Source of the DNA: an uncultured Elusimicrobiales bacterium
Lineage (GTDB): Bacteria; Elusimicrobiota; Elusimicrobia; Elusimicrobiales; Elusimicrobiaceae
Assembly: GCA_934644855.1 (NCBI GenBank)
Contig: CAKUDJ010000010.1
Span: 1-10,592, forward strand
Direction: 5' to 3'
DNA: 10,592 nt
Both the position numbers and the translations under genes were made by a program. Below the pieces are notes generated by a model, which worked only from the letters and a program-made list of their open reading frames with translations, had not been told where the DNA came from and ran no database searches. Every line of letters begins with the position of its first letter. Position 1 is the first letter of the stretch. Positions 5,848-10,592 of this stretch are shown here, piece after piece.

Positions 5848-6309
5848 ATGCAAAACGGATTTACGCTGATAGAATTATTAATAGCGGTACTCATTATAGG
5901 GGTGTTATCCGCCGTGGCGGTGCCGTATTATTTTAACGCCGCGGAAAGTGCGCGCATGACGGAAGCCGTCGTGCTATGGGGCCGGACCAAAAATTTTTAC
6001 CGGGGCCGCCCTATGAACGAAGCACAAGCGCGCCGCATAGAATCACGCGCCCAAAAAGAAAGCCCCTTAAAATATTTTACCTTGCACATTACTTGCCGCC
6101 CGGAGCCGGGCAAAGAATACTGCTGGGAAGCGGAATTTGAACAAAAAGAAGCGCGCCACGCCCAATACAAATTAACCACCGCGGATAATTTTTTGCAGTT
6201 GGCGTGCCAGGGCCTAAATAGCGCCGGGGAAGACTTTTGCCAATCCCGCGCCGTGCAGGAAGCCCCGGTTTCGGTAGGCGGGCAGAGTGCGTTTCTTATC
6301 AAATTTTAA
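5848..6309 (+). CDS. Type IV pilin-like (prepilin) protein, solitary fourth copy
   Basis: This 153-residue prepilin has the leader MQNG, cleaved before FTLIE. Glu9 is the mature Glu5, a hydrophobic helix runs to about residue 28, and an AESARMTEA amphipathic segment matches the other pilins in this window. Four cysteines (83, 92, 120, 131) probably form two disulfides. The ATG at 5848 is preferred over a TTG at 5830 that would overlap the AlbA_2 stop, because it leaves the usual four-residue leader; the SD is weak (AGGG). It stands apart from the three-gene pilin operon, on the opposite strand, and is probably read through from the AlbA_2 gene. Its TAA directly abuts the stop codon of the convergent ankyrin gene. 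It could be a minor pilin or pseudopilin. Confidence 0.87.
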   Translation: MQNGFTLIELLIAVLIIGVLSAVAVPYYFNAAESARMTEAVVLWGRTKNFYRGRPMNEAQARRIESRAQKESPLKYFTLHITCRPEPGKEYCWEAEFEQKEARHAQYKLTTADNFLQLACQGLNSAGEDFCQSRAVQEAPVSVGGQSAFLIKF

Positions 6310-6338
6310 CTAGCGGGTGCGCACCCATTCTTCGCTAG
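6310..6338. repeat. Nested inverted repeats at the junction of two convergent genes
   Basis: An outer inverted repeat (CTAGCG at 6310-6315, CGCTAG at 6333-6338) encloses a perfect 12-bp palindrome, GGGTGCGCACCC (6315-6326). It covers the last codons and the stop of the ankyrin gene and begins exactly where the pilin gene ends. No proper T-run follows on either strand, so it is not a standard terminator, although none other exists at this junction. Confidence 0.5.
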
Positions 6339-7212
6339 CGCGCCGGAGTTTGATTAATTGGATAAAAGCCGGGTCCGCGTGGTATTGTTTGGCAATATCC
6401 TCGGCGCTTAAGCCCTCACTATCCTTGCGGGATGTATCCGCGCCGTTCTCCAAAAGCATAACCGCCATTTCCTTTTGAATTTGCTTTTGTCCGTCCGTTT
6501 CCGGCAGAGCGGATGCCAACGCCATGAGCGGGGTTTCCCCCAGTTCATTGGCGGCGTTGGGGTCCGCCTTGTAAGATAAAAGCAAAGCTAAATTCTTTTT
6601 TTCAAGCGCGTTGCACGCGCTCCACAAGGCCGAGGACGGGTCCGCCACGCCGCCGCATTGTTTTAATACGCTTTCCAACAAGTCGGTACGGTTTTTGCCG
6701 GATAAATACATCACCAGCAGCTTCCCCCCAAAAGACATTTTGCCAGCGTCCAAACCGTACTCCAACATGGCGGCAAAAGTTTCCAACTTGTCGTTATTGC
6801 AAGCCGCATTGGCGGCATCCGTTAAAGATTCATTGCGCAAATACGCGTCCGCACCCGATTTTAACAAAAATAACACGGTTTGGGTTTTGCCGTTCCACGC
6901 GGCGGCAATTAAAGCGGTATTGCCGTTGGAATCCGTTTGATTGATATTGACGGAGCCGGTATTCAGCATTTCCTGCAATTTTTCCGTTTCTCCGTTGCGC
7001 GCATATCGGATAAACTGCGGGGCATTGGACGGGTTAAAATACAAAAAAGTTTTCCTCTTTTCTTCTTCCAACATTTTCTGGAGGTCATCTTCGTTGGTTT
7101 TGGCCCCCTTGAACCAATAAACGGCCGCATAGATAATTACCGAAACAACCATCGCCACCGTTGCAATTAGTTCAGGCAGGCCAAACGCGCGTTCCAGTAT
7201 TTCTTTCCACAT
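6310..7212 (-). CDS. Membrane-anchored ankyrin-repeat protein
   Basis: The 300-residue protein has one N-terminal membrane helix (about 12-34, LPELIATVAMVVSVIIYAAV) followed by basic residues, which favours a cytoplasmic C-terminal part. A short charged linker (40-56) leads to about six ankyrin-type repeats from about 64 to 290. The clearest are DSNGNTALIAAAWNGKTQ..LLKSGAD (94-122) and NELGETPLMALASAL..LLENGAD (222-259). Ankyrin repeats bind proteins; the partner is not evident. The start has a GGGGGAT SD. It lies 14 nt downstream of kdsD on the same strand, so the two are probably co-transcribed, which hints at an envelope-related role without proving it. The TAG stop abuts the convergent pilin stop with no base between them. 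Confidence 0.85.
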   Translation of the reverse strand: MWKEILERAFGLPELIATVAMVVSVIIYAAVYWFKGAKTNEDDLQKMLEEEKRKTFLYFNPSNAPQFIRYARNGETEKLQEMLNTGSVNINQTDSNGNTALIAAAWNGKTQTVLFLLKSGADAYLRNESLTDAANAACNNDKLETFAAMLEYGLDAGKMSFGGKLLVMYLSGKNRTDLLESVLKQCGGVADPSSALWSACNALEKKNLALLLSYKADPNAANELGETPLMALASALPETDGQKQIQKEMAVMLLENGADTSRKDSEGLSAEDIAKQYHADPAFIQLIKLRRASEEWVRTR

Positions 7213-7226
7213 AAATCCCCCTTAAT

Positions 7227-8189
7227 CTATAACCCCAATTTTAACAAATCGTGTACATGCACCACGCCCAGCGGTTTTTCGTTTTGCGTGACAAACAGGG
7301 TGGTAATTTTTTTGGCATTCATAATGCGCAGGGCCTCGGCGGCCATCATATCCGGCGGCACCTGTTTAGGGTTTACCGTCATAATATCCGCCCCGGTTTT
7401 GTGGAACAACTCCGGCGACATATTGCGCCGCAAATCGCCGTCCGTAAAAATGCCGGTTAAGCGGCCGTCTTTGCCGCTGAACCCCACGCACCCCAGGCGC
7501 TTTTTGCTCATTTCTATCAAAATGGCCGATACCGGCGCATCTTGCGGCAAAAGCGGCATTTCCGCGCCGGAGTGCATAACGTCTTTTACCGTTTGCAACA
7601 CGGCCCCCAATTTGCCGCCCGGGTGGCGCATTTGAAAATCCGTCTTGGTAAATTTTTTACGCGCCATCAGGGCCACCGTCAGCACGTCCCCCAACACCAG
7701 GGTAGCCGTGGTGGACGACGTAGGCGCCAGCCCCAGCGGGTCCGCTTCCGGCGTGACGGGCAACGCCAACACAAAATCCACATTTTTGGCTAATGTGCTT
7801 TGCGGGTTTTTGGTCAGGCCGATTAGCTTAATACCAAAGCGCTTGCAATAATTTAACACATCCGCCAATTCTTTAGATTCCCCGCTGTTGGAAATAGCCA
7901 CCACGGTATCTTCCGGGGTAATCATCCCCAAATCCCCATGGCTGGCCTCGGCCGGATGAATAAAAAAAGCCGGGGTGCCGGTAGACGCCAGCGAAGCCAC
8001 AATTTTTTGTGCAATAATGCCGGACTTACCCATGCCCGTAAAAATAATGCGCCCCTGCGTGTTTTGCAAAATATCCAACACGGCGGAAAGCGGCTGTTCA
8101 CCCAATAATTCTTCCAACTTTTGCAGACATTGTATTTCTTTAGAAATGGTTTCTTTGGCGTTGGCCATATCCGGCGCGGTATTAGTCAT
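7227..8189 (-). CDS. kdsD: D-arabinose 5-phosphate isomerase, KdsD/KpsF family (SIS + CBS pair)
   Basis: It interconverts D-ribulose 5-phosphate and D-arabinose 5-phosphate, the first step of Kdo synthesis for LPS, in the cytoplasm. The 320 residues hold a SIS domain (about 40-175) and two CBS domains (about 205-258 and 268-320), the standard family layout. Landmarks are FTGMGKSG (50-57), HPAEASHGDLG (78-88), SNSGESKE (100-107) and LGLAPTSSTTATL. Residues matching the E. coli KdsD set K59, E111, E152 and H193 are K55, E107, E148 and H189, a constant offset of four, so the active site looks intact. A GGAG SD precedes the ATG. It heads a two-gene unit with the ankyrin protein. With lptB in the same window it supports a Kdo-type LPS. 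A capsule-specific KpsF role cannot be excluded, but no capsule gene is nearby. Confidence 0.93.
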   Translation of the reverse strand: MTNTAPDMANAKETISKEIQCLQKLEELLGEQPLSAVLDILQNTQGRIIFTGMGKSGIIAQKIVASLASTGTPAFFIHPAEASHGDLGMITPEDTVVAISNSGESKELADVLNYCKRFGIKLIGLTKNPQSTLAKNVDFVLALPVTPEADPLGLAPTSSTTATLVLGDVLTVALMARKKFTKTDFQMRHPGGKLGAVLQTVKDVMHSGAEMPLLPQDAPVSAILIEMSKKRLGCVGFSGKDGRLTGIFTDGDLRRNMSPELFHKTGADIMTVNPKQVPPDMMAAEALRIMNAKKITTLFVTQNEKPLGVVHVHDLLKLGL

Positions 8190-8243
8190 AAAAAAAGCTC
8201 CAACAAAAGGGAATAAAAACGCAAAATCAAATGCGGTTAATTT

Positions 8244-8249
8244 ATTATA
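8244..8249 (-). promoter_or_regulatory. Candidate -10 box of the kdsD/ankyrin unit
   Basis: TATAAT reads on the minus strand from 8249 to 8244, with a predicted start near 8237 and a leader of about 48 nt to kdsD. No convincing -35 is found at 16-18 nt, so the promoter call rests on the -10 and on position in a 102-bp divergent gap. Confidence 0.4.
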
Positions 8250-8254
8250 CTATT

Positions 8255-8284
8255 TTGCCCGCGCAAATATACCTTTGCTAAAAT
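8255..8284 (+). promoter_or_regulatory. Candidate promoter of the AlkD-like gene, predicting a leaderless mRNA
   Basis: TTGCCC (8255-8260) and TAAAAT (8279-8284) are 18 nt apart. A start about seven bases after the -10 would fall at 8291-8292, that is, on the ATG itself. No SD is present before this ATG, which fits a leaderless transcript. Confidence 0.45.
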
Positions 8285-8291
8285 ACCTAAT

Positions 8292-8975
8292 ATGGATATT
8301 AAAGCCCGCCTAAACCAACTGGCAGATGAAAAATACCGTCTGTTTTCGGCCGCGCTCCTGCCGGGGGTTTCCACCCCGCTACTGGGGGTACGGATGCCGG
8401 CTTTGCGCCAACTGGCCAAAGAACTCGTCCGCCGCTACGGGGCAGAGGCGCTTTTGCACCTTACCCAAGATTCTTTGGAAGAAATTATGCTCCAAGGCAT
8501 TATTATCGGCCTGCTGAAAGGCACGCCGCAGGAAGCATTTAAGCGGGCCGAAACATTTATTCCCCGCATAAACTGTTGGAGCGTTTGCGATTGCTTTTGT
8601 GCCGGCTTTACCACGGCGCGCACGCACCCGCAAGAAACGTGGAAATTTTTACAGCCGTATTTTAAGGATAAGCGGGAATATTTTTTCCGCACGGCGGTAG
8701 TGACGGGCCTGTTCCATTTTGCTAAACCGCCCTATGCCGCGCGGCTAATCCAACGGCTCAAAACGCCGCCCACACAGGCTTTTTATGCCCAAACGGCAGT
8801 GGCGTGGGCCTTGGCGGAACTGGCGTTGTCCGTCCCGCAAGAGGTATTGGCGTTTTTACAACAAAACACGCTGGACAAATTTACCCACAACAAAGCCATT
8901 CAAAAAATGCAGGAATCGTTCCGCGTGCCGCCCGAAGTAAAAGAAGCGGCCCGCTCCCTGCGCCGCCCGCGGTAA
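8292..8975 (+). CDS. DNA alkylation repair protein, AlkD-like HEAT-repeat family
   Basis: Members excise N3- and N7-alkylated purines as DNA glycosylases. The 227-residue all-helical protein fits the family length. Key residues of Bacillus cereus AlkD (W109, D113, R148, W187) have counterparts here: W96 and D100 in NCWSVCDCF, R133 in YFFRTAVV and W172 in TAVAWALAEL. The spacings are 4 and 39, identical to AlkD for the first and last pairs, and 33 versus 35 between D and R. The catalytic set therefore looks complete. Family features such as GVRMPALRQLAKE near residue 32 and HNKAIQKMQES near the end agree. The gene stands alone, divergent from kdsD, and lacks an SD. Repair activity on alkylated bases is inferred from the family; some relatives have other substrates. 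Confidence 0.88.
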   Translation: MDIKARLNQLADEKYRLFSAALLPGVSTPLLGVRMPALRQLAKELVRRYGAEALLHLTQDSLEEIMLQGIIIGLLKGTPQEAFKRAETFIPRINCWSVCDCFCAGFTTARTHPQETWKFLQPYFKDKREYFFRTAVVTGLFHFAKPPYAARLIQRLKTPPTQAFYAQTAVAWALAELALSVPQEVLAFLQQNTLDKFTHNKAIQKMQESFRVPPEVKEAARSLRRPR

Positions 8976-8978
8976 AAA

Positions 8979-8995
8979 AGATTTTTCCAAAATCT
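8979..8995. repeat. Short AT-rich inverted repeat between convergent alkD-like and pbpC genes
   Basis: AGATTTT (8979-8985) and AAAATCT (8989-8995) form a perfect 7-bp repeat with a 3-nt spacer, four bases after the AlkD-like stop. It is too weak in G+C and lacks a following T-run, so a terminator role is doubtful. The rest of the 53-bp gap shows nothing clear. Confidence 0.3.
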
Positions 8996-9028
8996 CAAGA
9001 GCAACAGCTTACTTAAAAGCGCCCCGGG

Positions 9029-10592
9029 TTATTGTAATACTTCAAAGCGGATGGTGTCCGTTTCGGCTCCGCAACGCAAATCCAACCGGTGTTTGCCGGG
9101 CGCAATTTGCCACCAGACATTTACCCCCTGCCCTTTTATTTTTTTATCCAACACCCATTGGCAGGTTTGCAACTGCGCCGCCTCGGCCTGAAATAAAATT
9201 TGCTGGGAATCGGGCGCGACGGCCGGGTCCCACTTAAAAACATCTCCGTTTTGCGGGAACGTGATACGCGCCGCCGCGGCTAATGCTTGGTGGCGGCCGT
9301 CACAAACACTATCCGGCAGTTTGTCCGCCAAAAAATAATCCGTTTGCGTGCGGGTGCAGTTTTTCCCGGCGGGCAGCCCGCTTTGCGCGCACACCGTCAC
9401 GGCTTTTACTCCGTCCGGCAATGTAAAACGCGGGCTGGGATAAACGCTTTGCATATAAACGGCTAAATCGTGCAGAATGGGGGCCGCGCCCGCAATGCCG
9501 GACACGCGGCGCATGGGCGAGCCGTCAAAATTCCCGGCCCAAACCGCCACCGTCCACCGCGGGGTATAGCCGATAGCAAAATTATCGCGGTAATCTTTGG
9601 AAGTGCCTGTTTTGGCGGCCATTTCAAACGGCACCTGTAAGGGCGAATTTAACCCGAACGCATCCGCCCGCGCCGCGTTATCTTTCAGCATATCCGTCAC
9701 CAAAAAGCTCACGCGCTCGTCAAACACGCGCCGCACCGCGCCCGGCCCGCCGATAACCGGGGTTTCGGCCAGTAAAACCGGCTTATAAAGCCCGCCGCGC
9801 GCCAACGTGGCATACGCGCCCGCCAAATCCAATAGCCGCACCTCGCCCGCGCCCAGTGAAAGCCCCAACCCGTAAAACCCGGCCGGTTTATTTAGCGTAG
9901 TAAGCCCCAGTTGGCGCAACCCGGCCAGTAGGGTAGGCACGCCCACCGCCGCGGCCACCTTGACCGCCGGAATGTTGTAAGAACACGCTAGCGCTTTACG
10001 CGCGCTGACCCACCCGTGGAAAGTGCCGTCATAATTGCGGGGGCGGTAGCCGTCTTCAAAAAAGGTGTCTTCGTCTTGCATCATATAAGACGGATAAAAC
10101 CCCTTATTCATCCCCAGCGCATACACAAACGGTTTTAAGGCGGAGCCCGGTTGGCGCAACGCGCGCACGCCATCCACTTGCCCCGCGTGGCGGGTATCGT
10201 TAAAATCGGCAGAGCCCACATACGCCAACACGCCCCCGGTGCGGTTATCCAGTACCACCGCGGCGGCGTTGGTCACGTTTTCCTGCGTGAAGCGCGCCAG
10301 TTGGTTTTGCACAATTTGCGCCGCGCGGGTTTGCACGCGCGCATCCAACGTGCTGTAAATATCCGCCGTATCCGGCCCGGCCAGTTGCGCCAAATAGCGG
10401 GTAAAATGCGGGGCGGAAAACGGCCGCGGGGCCGCCTGCAGGGTGAGCGGCTCGGCCAGGGCCATTTGGTAGACGTCCTGGTCTATAAAGCCGTTTTGGT
10501 GCATCAGCCGCAAAACCGCGTTGCGGCGCTTTTGGCAAGACTGGGGATGTTTGACGGGGTCAAAACGCACCGGGGATTGAATCATCCCCGCC
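9029..10592 (-). CDS. pbpC: Penicillin-binding protein 1C, C-terminal part (5' end beyond window)
   Basis: It is a periplasmic class A penicillin-binding protein that polymerises and cross-links peptidoglycan. The frame is open to the right edge; the first Met seen (10583-10585) is in AGMIQSPVRFDP, which is the end of the GT51 glycosyltransferase domain and not a start. Counting from that Met, the transpeptidase domain has S148-A-L-K151, S202-Y-N204 and K325-T-G327, all intact. The C-terminal stretch (about 430-518) matches the BiPBP_C domain of the PBP1C type. Cysteine-containing CAQSGLPAGKNC is also typical of this subfamily. The signal anchor and most of the glycosyltransferase domain lie outside the window. 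It is convergent with the AlkD-like gene. Confidence 0.92.
   Translation of the reverse strand, partial: AGMIQSPVRFDPVKHPQSCQKRRNAVLRLMHQNGFIDQDVYQMALAEPLTLQAAPRPFSAPHFTRYLAQLAGPDTADIYSTLDARVQTRAAQIVQNQLARFTQENVTNAAAVVLDNRTGGVLAYVGSADFNDTRHAGQVDGVRALRQPGSALKPFVYALGMNKGFYPSYMMQDEDTFFEDGYRPRNYDGTFHGWVSARKALACSYNIPAVKVAAAVGVPTLLAGLRQLGLTTLNKPAGFYGLGLSLGAGEVRLLDLAGAYATLARGGLYKPVLLAETPVIGGPGAVRRVFDERVSFLVTDMLKDNAARADAFGLNSPLQVPFEMAAKTGTSKDYRDNFAIGYTPRWTVAVWAGNFDGSPMRRVSGIAGAAPILHDLAVYMQSVYPSPRFTLPDGVKAVTVCAQSGLPAGKNCTRTQTDYFLADKLPDSVCDGRHQALAAAARITFPQNGDVFKWDPAVAPDSQQILFQAEAAQLQTCQWVLDKKIKGQGVNVWWQIAPGKHRLDLRCGAETDTIRFEVLQ

Noticed and set aside
4656..6309. AlbA_2 gene and pilin as an anti-phage defence system
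   Set aside because: No nuclease, ATPase, protease, toxin or other effector is visible in or near these genes; the claim would be unsupported.

Overview
The window looks like chromosomal DNA of a diderm (Gram-negative) bacterium of middling G+C content. Two genes belong to lipopolysaccharide export or Kdo synthesis (lptB, kdsD), and one is a periplasmic class A penicillin-binding protein (pbpC). Four small genes with class III (type IV pilin/pseudopilin) signal peptides are scattered among housekeeping genes. That scatter, together with the style of the pilins, suggests Elusimicrobiota. This lineage call is inference from recognition only; there is no rRNA or other marker gene here. I see no tRNA, rRNA, CRISPR array, transposase or phage gene.

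Layout, left to right. (1) The 3' part of lptB, then cysE (serine acetyltransferase) one base later, both on +, closed by a bidirectional terminator. (2) A three-gene pilin operon on the minus strand (2986 to 1564) with clear Shine-Dalgarno (SD) sites and a plausible promoter at about 3039-3067. (3) A 332-bp intergenic region (2987-3318) holding a strong + strand terminator with no + strand gene before it, and a start-less minus-strand open frame of 69 codons with four cysteines. (4) An FKBP-type prolyl isomerase gene interrupted by an in-frame TAG at codon 84, with conserved family sequence continuing in the same frame to a TAA at 3733-3735. (5) A minus-strand protein made of an MgtE-like N-terminal domain and a CBS pair, without the magnesium-channel membrane domain. 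(6) Divergently, an AlbA_2 (Schlafen-type putative DNA-binding) protein followed 10 nt later by a fourth pilin-like gene. (7) A minus-strand pair, kdsD then a membrane-anchored ankyrin-repeat protein, whose stop codon directly abuts the pilin stop. (8) A divergent AlkD-like HEAT-repeat DNA glycosylase gene that looks leaderless. (9) The 3' part of pbpC on the minus strand, running off the right edge.

Functional links. lptB and kdsD serve outer-membrane LPS, pbpC serves peptidoglycan, and the four pilin-like proteins would need a type IV pilus or type II secretion machine encoded elsewhere. All four have exactly four cysteines in the C-terminal half. The most notable items are the amber codon in the FKBP gene and the unexplained region just upstream of it. 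I do not see strong evidence for a complete new multi-gene system. The AlbA_2/pilin pair, the channel-less MgtE module and the kdsD/ankyrin pair are the best candidates for undescribed biology.
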